A DNA stretch of 64,000 nt from Linnemannia hyalina (lineage: Eukaryota; Mortierellomycota; Mortierellomycetes; Mortierellales; Mortierellaceae). Both the position numbers and the translations under genes were made by a program. The stretch covers positions 4,216,001 to 4,280,000 of the forward strand of contig JAHRHY010000001.1 of NCBI GenBank assembly GCA_019671135.1, in the 5' to 3' direction. Below, piece by piece: positions 34,746 through 44,620 of this stretch (positions are counted from its first letter, which is position 1; each line of letters starts with the position of its first letter). The notes under the pieces were generated by a model, which had not been told where the DNA came from, made no database searches, and worked only from the letters and a program-made list of their open reading frames with translations.

Positions 34746-36023
34746 ATGGATCTAACAAAACACTTCCAACAACTGCTTGATGACCATTGGACTTTCCTCA
34801 ACGCTGGATGGCCAACAATTACACCACGTAATAATCATCGTACTGTAAGCAAGGAAATTGGGTATATGCCAGAAATAAAAGAAACCCTAAATCGACGCCT
34901 TGGTCCTATTCCAGTGTACTTCTTTCTTGTTGACATCTGGCCAAAGGTTAAGTATCCTGGTCCATACAAAGAAGTGGAGAAAGGTCTTTTAATGCTCTAT
35001 CATCTTGTCAAAGGACTGTCTATGGAAGCAATGGAACCACACATGCCAAAAAGTAGTTTTCATGCAATGCACTCTGTGTTTTATAAGAAAGAATATACTT
35101 TGCACAACAAGTACATCACCAACTGTATTGCAACAATGTTCTCCACAATTAAAATACGCCTATTGTCTGCAAAGGAAAAGAATCCTCCATTATTTAAGCA
35201 TATTACATTGCATCTTGATGGTCATGATACAAGAGCAACATACAAAGGTGAGAGCAGTGCTGATATGTACTCTTACAAGCTGAAAAAGTCAGGGTTACGC
35301 ACACAGGTAGCAATGGATTGTAATGGCATGGCTTTATTTGTCTCCAGATCTGCATCTTGCAAGAACAATGCTGATGGAACAATGCTGCTAACGATGAAGT
35401 TGGACAAGAGAGTGCATGAGATGGATTGCATTGCTCTCGATGGAGGGTATCCACAGTTCTTAAGGAGGCTTATAGATGAGTCTGATACTCTTAAAGTTCA
35501 AAATTTCGCTCATCCATACCGTAAACAGAAGAACAAGGAACTTACACAGGAAGAAGCGTTATACAATACCACCTTTGGTAGTTTCCGCTCACAGATGGAG
35601 TCTCTGTTTGCAGATCTTGGTTCCACATTTGAGAAACACAACAATCGTACTCCTGTGTTGGTGGATAAGAAACAAACATATAATTTGCAGTTGAAGTTAT
35701 CTTTGTTACTCTTAAACATGAAAAAGATGGTTGCTTTGTTGAAGATTTCTGCAGAACCAATTCATACAGCTTGGCTTCGCGAAGGATTCGAGTATCCGAC
35801 AACAGAGAACGACGTTGAGCAACCAATGGGATATGTTGATGTTGGTGCGCTAGTGGAGGATGGAAATACAATGGCACAACTCCAGAACGAATTTCTTGGT
35901 CTTGAACTTCATGGTGATGTTGATGAGGACACACCAATGGATCAAGCAGTAATAATGCAACCCGGTCTTTCCATTGAGCTTAGAGGTACGAAGCGACAAA
36001 TGGATGTTAATGGTAATCTGTAG
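34746..36023 (+). CDS. PIF/Harbinger-type DDE transposase, family 1 copy A
   Basis: A 425-aa intronless nuclease expected to cut and rejoin the element's DNA. The ATG at 34746 (MDLTKHF) is chosen because it matches the start of copy D and of the related genes. Catalytic candidates are Asp158 in LHLDGHDTRATY, Asp232 in CIALDGGYPQFL and Glu285 in FGSFRSQMESLF, which fit the DDE_Tnp_4 pattern. SYKLKKSGLRTQVAMD is conserved in all family 1-3 copies. The C-terminus is Asp/Glu-rich and ends GTKRQMDVNGNL. All motifs are present, so it could be functional. It is followed about 630 bp downstream by the Cys-knuckle gene, unlike standard Harbinger elements, which carry a Myb-like partner. Confidence 0.85.
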   Translation: MDLTKHFQQLLDDHWTFLNAGWPTITPRNNHRTVSKEIGYMPEIKETLNRRLGPIPVYFFLVDIWPKVKYPGPYKEVEKGLLMLYHLVKGLSMEAMEPHMPKSSFHAMHSVFYKKEYTLHNKYITNCIATMFSTIKIRLLSAKEKNPPLFKHITLHLDGHDTRATYKGESSADMYSYKLKKSGLRTQVAMDCNGMALFVSRSASCKNNADGTMLLTMKLDKRVHEMDCIALDGGYPQFLRRLIDESDTLKVQNFAHPYRKQKNKELTQEEALYNTTFGSFRSQMESLFADLGSTFEKHNNRTPVLVDKKQTYNLQLKLSLLLLNMKKMVALLKISAEPIHTAWLREGFEYPTTENDVEQPMGYVDVGALVEDGNTMAQLQNEFLGLELHGDVDEDTPMDQAVIMQPGLSIELRGTKRQMDVNGNL

Positions 36024-36436
36024 ACTTATTGCAGGTTTTTAAAAGAATAGACATACATGGCCTATTTAGTCAGCTTTAAGATGCGGTATTAACTGCCAAG
36101 ACGCTAATATGCACCGGTATCTATTGTTAAAAGTCATGGTATTATTGTAGTAGATCGGATGCTATTCTATGCTATTCTACAGTATTCCTTTTTATTTAAC
36201 AAAGAGGATAAACACATGTACAAACCTACGTCATAAAAGAATACTACATTCTTAACCATTTTTAAACCCCGTCTTTAACGCCAAGCAGTCTTAATAAGCA
36301 AGATCTACGTCATACGAGGAACACTACATTATTAACCAATTAGATGCCTTTTTAAAACTCTTTTGTTACTAAGCGCCAAGCAGTGCTAATAAGCAAGCGC
36401 TATTAATATCCATTGTGGCAGTGTTCCATGAATTAG

Positions 36437-36448
36437 TATAAATAAAGG
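36437..36448 (+). promoter_or_regulatory. TATA-like box of the Cys-knuckle gene (copy A)
   Basis: TATAAATAAAGG lies about 220 bp upstream of the ATG at 36656. The same motif is kept in inverse orientation at 40271-40281 ahead of the copy D gene, suggesting a real core promoter. Confidence 0.5.
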
Positions 36449-36655
36449 ACTCCACTTCCCTCTTGCTTAATCTTTATCTAGTAACCAACCAACAATTATC
36501 CATATCTACACAACCATCCATACCTATACAACCATCTTTTATTGCAATTCTTTATATTAGTGTACTAAGCAGCTGCAATCTACCACACATAAACTGAAAA
36601 CTTATTCACACCCACCATACCACAAGTACAATCCATATTGTTCTTATCCAAAAAC

Positions 36656-37243
36656 ATGCAGTACGTTCAGCTTACAATCAAGCTCATCACCAAGGCCTTT
36701 GAGACATTTTCCTCAAAGAAGGGAGAGGAGTTTAACAAGAAAGATGCAAATAAGATCTTTAAGGCGCTTGATGAGGATGAGGAAGTAGAGAGATACTACT
36801 TTTGTGGAGCAAAGTGCACCAAGTCCAAGCGCAAATGCATGAAGGAAGTTGATGATGAAGGCATGCATTGTTATGTTCACAATCCTGCGCGCAAGTGTCA
36901 AGGCACAACCATTAAGGGTGCTAATTGTGGTAGTGTAGCCAAACTTGGTCAAACATACTATGGACGTCATCAAGATCAAGATAGAGGTCACATAAAACGT
37001 AGTAACAACAAGGCACCTGTCGACAAGCGTACCGAGCGTTCCAAGGTGTCAAGGAAGACACATACGCCTGAGTTTGTGCCTTCAGATGCTGATGTGTCTT
37101 CCGAGGATGAAGAACCAAAGAAGCGAAAGAAAAACAAGCAGGAGTCATCGGATGAAGAGCCGTCCGATGATGATGAAGAAGATATAATTGCCGTCTCCTT
37201 TCCGTTGAGTCCAAAGCGGCCCCTTCATGTGCAGAGGATATAA
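36656..37243 (+). pseudogene. Truncated Cys-knuckle protein gene, copy A
   Basis: The N-terminal ~187 residues match the full-length gene at 37835-40057 (MQYVQLTI, GAKCTKSKRKCMKEVDDEGM). After AVSFPLSPK the frame runs into the inserted 495-bp repeat and stops after PLHVQRI. The second C-x9-C-x10-C-x2-H knuckle has Tyr for its last Cys (TYYGRH against TYCGRH in copy D), so this copy had probably begun to decay or diverge. The continuation of the frame is found beyond the insertion, at 42702. Confidence 0.8.
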
Positions 37244-37711
37244 AAAGGCATATAAAAAATATCCAAAGCCCAAGGAACGGAGTGTTTACTTCCATAGCTG
37301 ATATATCTCTTCACAGTCGGCAACAGAACATAGGATAAAATAGCAACAGATAGCACAATTTTTTTTTAAAATGTAATCTCTCCCCTGTATTTCACGACAA
37401 AGATACAGTTGAGAGTGCAAGTGCTTTAGATGATCACATACAAGAACTACTCAGGCGAATCTTGCAGTGATGGGTACAGTTTAATAGTAGATGAACACAT
37501 TCAAGATATTGGTGAGCGAAAAATAAGAAGACTTTGTTGTTTGGAGAATAGGTTGGTGTTTAGTAGGATAGTTAAACAAAAAATGTTACAATGGTTGTCT
37601 TATATGCTTGGTATCATACATACACTCTCCTCTAATGGACGCGGTGGATATCGTCAAGATCTGCAGAGATGTAACAAACACCATATGATAATTTGGACTT
37701 GAAAGGCCTCC
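37217..37711 (+). repeat. 495-bp MITE-like repeat, left copy
   Basis: Begins CGGCCCCTTCATGTGC and ends CTTGAAAGGCCTCC; the ends form an imperfect inverted repeat. It appears identical to 42207-42701 and is in the same direction. A 90-codon frame (from 37430) is kept in both copies, and a related frame is seen in the old copy at 26176-26668, but its peptide matches nothing known. Preceded by AAAG (37213-37216). Confidence 0.88.
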
Positions 37712-37834
37712 TAGGTGGAAGTGTCGAAGACATGTTACATTTTTAAAAAGTTCATGCTATATATACAACCACAAATGCCAACTGTTGACAATTGGATAGT
37801 TTTTAAAATATCTACTCTTCATCTGTCTCAACAA

Positions 37835-40057
37835 CTACCAAAACTTTACATCTGGAGAGTACAATTTAGGCAATTCCTCGATCGTGAACCCCATGGCAAT
37901 TAACTTCTGCTTTTGTTTGTTGTTGGTAAATTTGTCTCGACTATAGTTACTGTCACCGTTTGCAGGTATCTTATACAGCAGTCCAACAATAATGTCCTCT
38001 TCGTACCTCTTGAGCAGATGACATCCGTCGAAAAGGTAGTTGGTTGCATATTCATGCTTCTTGTCAAACGAACATGTTGTCCATTTAATTTCGTCTTTAT
38101 CTATGACGATTATACCCGAGGAGCTTTTATCTTTAGGGTACCTTTTCCACATAACATCCTCAGCATCTTTATCATCCTCAGCATCTTTATCATCTTCAGC
38201 ATCGTTATCACCCTCAGCATCTTTGTCATCCTCAGCATCGTTATCACCCTCAGCATCTTTGTCATCTTCAGCATCTTTATCACCCACCGCATCTTTGTCA
38301 TCCTCAGCATCTTTATCGCCCTCAGCATCTTTATCATCCTCACATGTGCTCTCATCTTTCTGTGGCAAGCTTTGCTTATGCTCATGCGGTTTAAATCCCA
38401 TAGCAAACAACTTCTCTTTTTCCTTCTGGCTAAGAGAATGACACTCTACATTCTCTGCAGCAATATGGTCATCAGTCATCAAGCCGATTACAGTGTCTTT
38501 TTTGCGCATCTTGAGAATGTGCATTCCATTTACAAGTACATTCTCGGAATATTCCAAGTACTTGTTAAGTTTTTTCCATATCACCTTGGATTTATCTGTT
38601 GGTCCTTCTACTGGTACTTCTTCTTCTACTTCGATCTCCTCGTTGAAAAGCGTCTTTCTCTCTTCATCAGACAATGGTTGAAGTTTCATCTTGCTAAGCA
38701 TGGAGCGTTCCAAGATATCCAACTCTGGAACATCACCGACACCGCGCAGAGCATCAAGCGTAAACAGGCCAACGTATGTATTCTTTCCAGATAGCCTGAC
38801 AATGTACTTGCCATTCATCGTAAACTTAGTTGCATACTCAAGCATGTCGTTATTAGGATGAATCATCCATCCTCTGTCCTTCGCACGTGCTATGTCTTTC
38901 TCTGATCTAATGTTATGCACCGTTGTGGCCAGTGCAAATGTATGTTCATCTTTTCCATCCTTAGAAACGTCTACATTAGAAGATGGCTCTGCATTTTTGG
39001 GCATCTTTGAAGGCCTTTTCTTTCGAAGAGTCTTCTTCTTATCATCCTTAGATGACTTTTTATGAGATAGTTTTTCATCAGGGTTATCCTTAGAGGTATC
39101 ATCTCCAGATTCTACATTAGGTCTGTTATTGGACTTGCCATCATCAGAGTCTTTATCATCAGGGGAATCATCGTCAGAGCCAGCATCATCAGACGTATCA
39201 CCATCATCAGACGTATCACCATCATCTGTATCATCGTCAGAATTCTCATCAGCAGAAGACTCTTCTATTTTTTCTACATCTGCAGGAGTTGCCTCTTGGA
39301 GTCCCATCTTTTGCAATATACGTACCTCTTTGTCAGATAATTCCGGTACAGAAAGATTTTTCCCCATGAGCTCAGGTGGACACAATACAACGTAGAGATC
39401 CTTTTCCTTCAGCTTAATAATGTACTTGCCATTTACAGTATAGTTTTTTGCATACAGAAAAGCTGGATTAGTTGCATAACGCATCCATATGCCTGTATTA
39501 GCGAGTGGTACATTTTTCTTGGACGTTATGTCAACTACCTTTGGACTCAACGGAAAGGAGACGGCAATTTTATCTTCTTCATCATCATCGTCGGACGGCT
39601 CTTCATCCTCGGAAGTCATATCGTCATCAGATGATACAAACTTAGAAGTATGTGTCTTCTTTAAAGCCTTGGAAGACTTGGGACGCGTAACGACAGGTGC
39701 ATTCTTGTTACCACGTTTTATATGACCTCTATCTTGATCTTGATGACGCCCACAGTATGTTTGACCAATTTTGGCTACACTACCACAATTAGCGCCCTTA
39801 ATGGTTGTGCCTTGACACTTGCGCGCAGGATCGTGGACATAACAATGCATGCCTTCATCGTCAACTTCCTTCATGCATTTACGCTTGGACTTGACGCACT
39901 TTGCTCCACAAAAGTAGTATCTCTCCACTTCCTTATCCCCATCAAGCGCCTTAAAGATCTTATTTGCATCTTTCTTGGTAAACTCCACTCCCTTCTTAGA
40001 AGAAAATGTCTCGAAGGCCTTGGTGATGAGCTCGATTGTAAGCTGAACGTACTGCAT
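37835..40057 (-). CDS. Cys-knuckle protein with four internal repeats and acidic linkers (family 1)
   Basis: A 740-aa intronless protein of unknown function. Residues 1-45 form a helical start. Two metal-knuckle motifs follow: C54-x6-C61-x10-C72-x2-H75 (with an extra C50) and C81-x9-C91-x10-C102-x2-H105. This pattern resembles short Cys/His motifs common in giant-virus and phage proteins, a resemblance only. Four ~65-residue repeats lie at about 188-255, 397-461, 493-556 and 659-726, each with a hydrophobic NGKYI-type strand, a V(G/V)L strand and a helix ending in KMGL, KMKL, AMGF or AMGF. Between them are Asp/Glu-rich linkers, including a near-perfect DAEDDK/DAEGDK array at 573-634, and Lys-rich stretches that could be nuclear signals. 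It could be a DNA- or chromatin-binding partner of the DDE nuclease. Confidence 0.75.
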   Translation of the reverse strand: MQYVQLTIELITKAFETFSSKKGVEFTKKDANKIFKALDGDKEVERYYFCGAKCVKSKRKCMKEVDDEGMHCYVHDPARKCQGTTIKGANCGSVAKIGQTYCGRHQDQDRGHIKRGNKNAPVVTRPKSSKALKKTHTSKFVSSDDDMTSEDEEPSDDDDEEDKIAVSFPLSPKVVDITSKKNVPLANTGIWMRYATNPAFLYAKNYTVNGKYIIKLKEKDLYVVLCPPELMGKNLSVPELSDKEVRILQKMGLQEATPADVEKIEESSADENSDDDTDDGDTSDDGDTSDDAGSDDDSPDDKDSDDGKSNNRPNVESGDDTSKDNPDEKLSHKKSSKDDKKKTLRKKRPSKMPKNAEPSSNVDVSKDGKDEHTFALATTVHNIRSEKDIARAKDRGWMIHPNNDMLEYATKFTMNGKYIVRLSGKNTYVGLFTLDALRGVGDVPELDILERSMLSKMKLQPLSDEERKTLFNEEIEVEEEVPVEGPTDKSKVIWKKLNKYLEYSENVLVNGMHILKMRKKDTVIGLMTDDHIAAENVECHSLSQKEKEKLFAMGFKPHEHKQSLPQKDESTCEDDKDAEGDKDAEDDKDAVGDKDAEDDKDAEGDNDAEDDKDAEGDNDAEDDKDAEDDKDAEDVMWKRYPKDKSSSGIIVIDKDEIKWTTCSFDKKHEYATNYLFDGCHLLKRYEEDIIVGLLYKIPANGDSNYSRDKFTNNKQKQKLIAMGFTIEELPKLYSPDVKFW

Positions 40058-40473
40058 GTTTTTGGATATGAACGATATAGATTGTACTTGTGGTATGGTG
40101 GGTGTGAATGACTTTTCAGTTTATGTGTGGTAGATTGCAGCTGCTTAGTACACTGATATAAAGAATTGCAATAAAAGATGGTTGTATAGGTATGGATGGT
40201 TGTATAGATATGGATAATGGTTGGTTGGTTACTAGATAAGATAAAGATTAAGCAAGAGGGAAGTGGAGTCCTTTATTTATACTAATTCATGGGACACTGC
40301 CACATTGGATATTAATAGCGCTTGCTTATTAACACTGCTTGGCGCTTAGTAACAAAAGAGTTTTAAAAAGGCATCTAAGTGGTTAATAACGTAGTGTTCC
40401 TCGTATGACGTAGATCTTGCTTATTAAGACTGCTTGGCGTTAAAGACGGGGTTTAAAAATGGTTAAGAATGTA

Positions 40474-40547
40474 GTATTCTTTTATGACGTAGGTTTGTAC
40501 ATGTGTTTATGTATTCTTTTATGACGTAGGTTTGTACATGTGTTTAT
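40474..40547. repeat. 37-bp tandem duplication in the family 1 intergenic region
   Basis: GTATTCTTTTATGACGTAGG and the following 17 bases are present twice in direct succession (40474-40510, 40511-40547). The equivalent region of copy A near 36200 has the unit once, so this is a recent duplication within copy D. Confidence 0.85.
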
Positions 40548-40777
40548 CCTCTTTGTTAAATAAAAAGGAATGTTGTAGAATAGCATAGAATAGCATCCGA
40601 TCTACTACAATAATACCATGACTTTTAATAATAGATACCGGTGCATATTAGCGTCTAGGCAGTTAATACCGTATCTCAACGCTGACTAAATAGGCTATGT
40701 ATGTCTATTCTTTTAAAAACCTGCAATAAGTCTACAAATTACCATTAACATCCATTTGTCGCTTCGTACTACGTACC

Positions 40778-42034
40778 TCAAAGCGCAATGGAAAGGCCGG
40801 GTTGCAGTATTACTGGTGGATCCATTGGTGTGTCCTCATCAGAGTACTGGTCCTCATCAACATTATCATGAAGTTCAAGACCAAGAAATTCGTTCTGGAG
40901 TTGTGCCATTGTATTTCCATCCTCCACTAGTGCACCAACATCAACATATCCCATTGGTTGCTCAACATCGTTCTCTGTCGTCGGATACTCGAATCCTTCG
41001 CGGAGCCAAGCTGTATGAATTGGTTCTGCAGGAATCTTTAACAAAGCAACCATCTTTTTCATGTTTAAGAGTAACAAAGATAACTTCAACTGCAAATTAT
41101 ATGTTTGTTTCTTATCCACCAACACAGGAGTACGATTGTTGTGTTTCTCAAATGTGGAACCAAGATCTGCAAACAGAGATTCCATCTGTGAGCGGAAACT
41201 ACCAAAGGTGGTATTGTATAACGCTTCTTCCTCTGTAAGTTCCTTGTTCTTCTTTTTACGGTATGGATGAGCGAAATTTTGGAATCTAAGAGTATCAGAC
41301 TCATCTACAAGCCTCCTTAAGAACTGTGGATACCCTCCATCGAGAGCTATGCAATCCATCTCATGCACTCTCTTGTCCAACTTCATCGTCAGCAGCATTG
41401 TTCCATCAGCATTGTTCTTGCAAGATGCAGATTTGGAGACAAATAAAGCCATGCCATTACAATCCATTGCTACCTGTGTGCGTAATCCTGACTTTTTCAG
41501 CTTGTAAGAGTACATATCAGCACTGCTCTCACCTTTGTATGTTGCTCTTGTATCATGACCATCAAGATGCAATGTGACATGCTTAAATAATACAGGATTC
41601 TTTTCCTTTGCAGACAATAGGCGTATTTTAATTGTGGAGAACATTGTTGCAATACAGTTGGTAATGTACTTATTGTGCAAAGTATATTCTTTCTTATAAA
41701 ACACAGAGTGCATTGCATGAAAACTACTTTTTGGCATGTGTGGTTCCATTGCTTCCATAGACAGTCCTTTGACAAGATGATAGAGCATTAAAAGACCTTT
41801 CTCCACTTCTTTGTATGGCCCAGGATACTTGACTTTTGGCCAGATATCAACAAGAAAGAAGTACACTGGAATAGGTCCAAGGCGTCGATTCAGAGTCTCT
41901 TTTATTTGTGGCATAAACCCAATTTCCTTGCTTACAGTACGATGGTTATTACGTGGTGTAACTGTTGGCCATCCAGCGTCAAGGAAAGTCCAATGGTCAT
42001 CAAGCAGTTGTTTGAAATGTTTTGTTAGAGCCAT
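40778..42034 (-). CDS. PIF/Harbinger-type DDE transposase, family 1 copy D
   Basis: Nearly the same protein as the copy A transposase, with about 418 aa from the equivalent start (MALTKHF at 42034). It keeps LDGHDTRATY, ALDGGYPQFL and FRSQMESLF. It differs in a few residues and by an added DQYSDEDTP segment near the end. A single change gives TGA where copy A has AGA, so the protein ends LSIAL and lacks the last ~14 residues, outside the catalytic part. It could still be functional. Confidence 0.82.
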   Translation of the reverse strand: MALTKHFKQLLDDHWTFLDAGWPTVTPRNNHRTVSKEIGFMPQIKETLNRRLGPIPVYFFLVDIWPKVKYPGPYKEVEKGLLMLYHLVKGLSMEAMEPHMPKSSFHAMHSVFYKKEYTLHNKYITNCIATMFSTIKIRLLSAKEKNPVLFKHVTLHLDGHDTRATYKGESSADMYSYKLKKSGLRTQVAMDCNGMALFVSKSASCKNNADGTMLLTMKLDKRVHEMDCIALDGGYPQFLRRLVDESDTLRFQNFAHPYRKKKNKELTEEEALYNTTFGSFRSQMESLFADLGSTFEKHNNRTPVLVDKKQTYNLQLKLSLLLLNMKKMVALLKIPAEPIHTAWLREGFEYPTTENDVEQPMGYVDVGALVEDGNTMAQLQNEFLGLELHDNVDEDQYSDEDTPMDPPVILQPGLSIAL

Positions 42035-42206
42035 AATAATATTTATGTATTGGATTGTCATGACGTTGACCAACAATAACAATTTTTTAAAAATGCTCAT
42101 ACTTTACTGCATACACAAGAGCATGTAGGATGGTATCTATCAACTGTATCTCACAGCAAGCACATAGTTGAGAATACAAATATACGTTTATATTTTTTTT
42201 CGGTAG

Positions 42207-42701
42207 CGGCCCCTTCATGTGCAGAGGATATAAAAAGGCATATAAAAAATATCCAAAGCCCAAGGAACGGAGTGTTTACTTCCATAGCTGATATATCTCT
42301 TCACAGTCGGCAACAGAACATAGGATAAAATAGCAACAGATAGCACAATTTTTTTTTAAAATGTAATCTCTCCCCTGTATTTCACGACAAAGATACAGTT
42401 GAGAGTGCAAGTGCTTTAGATGATCACATACAAGAACTACTCAGGCGAATCTTGCAGTGATGGGTACAGTTTAATAGTAGATGAACACATTCAAGATATT
42501 GGTGAGCGAAAAATAAGAAGACTTTGTTGTTTGGAGAATAGGTTGGTGTTTAGTAGGATAGTTAAACAAAAAATGTTACAATGGTTGTCTTATATGCTTG
42601 GTATCATACATACACTCTCCTCTAATGGACGCGGTGGATATCGTCAAGATCTGCAGAGATGTAACAAACACCATATGATAATTTGGACTTGAAAGGCCTC
42701 C
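42207..42701 (+). repeat. 495-bp MITE-like repeat, right copy
   Basis: Same length and, by eye, the same sequence as 37217-37711, in direct orientation. It is followed by AAAG (42702-42705), then by the continuation of the Cys-knuckle frame that was interrupted at 37216. Confidence 0.88.
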
Positions 42702-42705
42702 AAAG

Positions 42706-42931
42706 GTAGTTGACGTAACGTCCAAGAAAAATGTACCACTCGCTAGGACACCATTCTGATCCAAAATATAGCATAACATTTCTCTCATTTCTGTCCATCG
42801 CGGTAAGATCAACCATGGGTCGAAATAGGTAAATATGTTATGGAATACCAATGGAAGTTGCAAGAATTTGTACAGACAATTATGGAAGGAGTTTTTAAAA
42901 AGATAGCAAATATATCTATAAAGAGTACATA
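42706..42931. other. End fragment of family 1 copy A and a truncated family 2 terminal repeat
   Basis: Bases 42706-42755 continue the Cys-knuckle coding sequence of copy A; 42756-42820 is unassigned. From about 42822 a truncated family 2 terminal repeat begins (TGGGTCGAAATAGGTAAATA), lacking the first bases, and runs until a complete terminal repeat starts at 42932. Confidence 0.65.
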
Positions 42932-43255
42932 GGGAATCGTCTTGGGTCGAAATAGATAAATATGTTATGGAATACCAATGGAGGTTGCAAAAATTTGTAC
43001 AGACAATTATGGAAGGAGTTTTTAAAAAGATAACAAATACATCTATAAAGAGTACATATACAAAAGCAAAAGAATCCAAATGGACATAGTTATCTAGCAG
43101 TATTACAAGAGCAAAACGTAAGGAGAGAGTATCAACATAAACATATTTTACATATCGGTAATCGGGGAGGACAAAAAGGTTGGAGCGCTTTTTTTTGGGC
43201 GAGGGAGTACACCTGTTTTCTCGTCTTTTGTTAAGCTATGCCCACCATTTCTTAA
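42932..43255 (+). repeat. Left terminal inverted repeat of the outer family 2 element
   Basis: About 320 bp, starting GGGAATCGTCTTGGG and including TTTTTTTTGGGCGAGGGAG and CTCGTCTTTTGTTAAGC near its inner end. The inverse of its outer part is at 57960-58244, sharing the subtype block GGACAAAAAGGTTGG. A TTTTTAAAAA motif lies inside it. Confidence 0.85.
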
Positions 43256-44031
43256 TATGACATATCTGGGGAATTCTAGGGAATAATTGACATAATTACG
43301 TGTGTGTAATCCCTATTTTTGCAGAAAACGACATTATGGAGACTGATACCGTTGTAAACCCTACGCCAAAGAAACTTGCACGGCTGCTTGATAATCTGTT
43401 GGAGAACGAATGGGGATTTCTTGATGAACCGTGGCCAATGTGCCCAAAGGTCAAGACATTTCATCGTTCAGAGTTGAAACCAATCGCAAGAATACAGGAT
43501 ATGAAAAAGGTGTTGATGAAGCGAGTTGGAGCCATAGGGAAATGTCTTGGGTCGAAATAGTTAAATATGTTATGGAATACCAATGGAAGTTGCAAGAATT
43601 TGTACAGACGATTATGGAAGGAGTTTTTAAAAAGACAACAGATATATCTATAAAGAATACATATACAAAAGCAAAAGAATCCAAATGGACATAGTTATCT
43701 AGCAGTATTACAAGAGCAAAACGTAAGGAAAGAGTATCAACATAAACATATTTTACATATCGGTAATCGAGGAATAGAATTGGGGGAGTGCGCTTTTTTT
43801 TGGGCGAGGGAGTACACCTGTTTTCTCGTCTTTTGTTAAGCTATGCCCACCATTTTAAATCACCTACGTTCATATAACATATATAGCATTTATACATGTG
43901 TCAACGGTGAATCTCATGCATATACATCATGATGATAATGGTACCAGCTTGGTTGACAGTACATGAATTCCCTGGGAATAATTCCCATAATACTACTTAT
44001 GGAAGGTATATATATTGCACATTTTAAAAGA

Positions 44032-44424
44032 TTATTCCGATAGCTCAACAACATTGGCTGTATCTAATTCTTCCTCTTGATTTACCATGAGACCACTGGC
44101 AAATCCTTTGATCAAGGCATTTATTATATAAATCTCCTTCTTCTGCTGGGAAATAATTTGGTTCATCTTATCCATTCCTTTCTCCAATTTTCTGACACGT
44201 TTCTTCAACTTCTTATTCTCATACCGTAAATCATCATCGGATTGTTGTACATCCTCGTCTTTCTTAGATCTCCCAGATTTCACATGATTTCCACCATTCT
44301 TTTTTGCCTGATAGCTCTCCTTGGAAGACTTTATCTTGCATTCCTTACATGTATTTCTGGAATCATCGTAGAAATCATATAAAGGCTTCTTTTTGTCACA
44401 CCTGTTGCAAATCCTTTTTGGCAT
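44032..44424 (-). CDS. Zinc-ribbon/coiled-coil protein of family 2 (nested element 1)
   Basis: A 130-aa protein. CNRC (6-9) and CKEC (26-29) form a four-cysteine zinc ribbon near the start, followed by a Lys-rich stretch (SKESYQAKKNGG), an acidic patch, a long charged coiled coil (ENKKLKKRVRKLEKGMDKMN, about residues 68-100) and a short acidic tail. The layout suggests a small oligomeric nucleic-acid-binding factor. It is intact in all three family 2 elements, while the DDE and Rep-like genes are often broken. It is transcribed away from the other genes, next to the terminal repeat. No named family was recognised. Confidence 0.75.
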   Translation of the reverse strand: MPKRICNRCDKKKPLYDFYDDSRNTCKECKIKSSKESYQAKKNGGNHVKSGRSKKDEDVQQSDDDLRYENKKLKKRVRKLEKGMDKMNQIISQQKKEIYIINALIKGFASGLMVNQEEELDTANVVELSE

Positions 44425-44620
44425 ATTAGGCGGAATGGTGATCTCTTGATAGTTGATATACCATGTTTTTTCCCGGGAATATTTCTCTCAATGTTTGTGT
44501 TTGAGGGCATACACAACAATATCTAATATAGATGTCAAGTTGTATCTATTCAAGGGAGTAATTGACAAATAGGTATATAGGGGGATGAGCATTTAGACGT
44601 CTTATCGCCGCAAATATATT

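Larger units (their letters stand above)
34607..37216 (+). mobile_element. DNA transposon, family 1 copy A (DDE + Cys-knuckle gene), interrupted
   Basis: This copy begins with TATTTGTATTCTCAACTATG, the inverse of which ends copy D near 42190. It holds a Harbinger-type DDE gene and, in the same direction, the N-terminal part of a Cys-knuckle gene. It is cut at 37216 by the 5.5-kb insertion 37217-42701 and resumes at 42702, where the Cys-knuckle frame continues (KVVDVTSKKNVPLA) for about 50 bp before the homology ends. The right terminus of the element was not identified. Confidence 0.75.
37712..42206 (-). mobile_element. DNA transposon, family 1 copy D, lying between two 495-bp repeats
   Basis: Contains the complete Cys-knuckle gene and the DDE gene, both on the minus strand, so that copies A and D form an inverted pair. 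Its outer end (near 42190) carries the inverse of the start of copy A. The unit 37217-42701 as a whole is bracketed by AAAG duplicates and interrupts the Cys-knuckle gene of copy A, so the two MITE-like repeats and this copy may have moved together. Confidence 0.7.

Noticed and set aside
37217..42701. LTR retrotransposon suggested by 495-bp direct repeats and a short flanking duplication
   Set aside because: The interior has no gag, protease, reverse transcriptase or integrase; the repeats lack TG...CA ends and solo copies look like a MITE with inverted GGCC ends.
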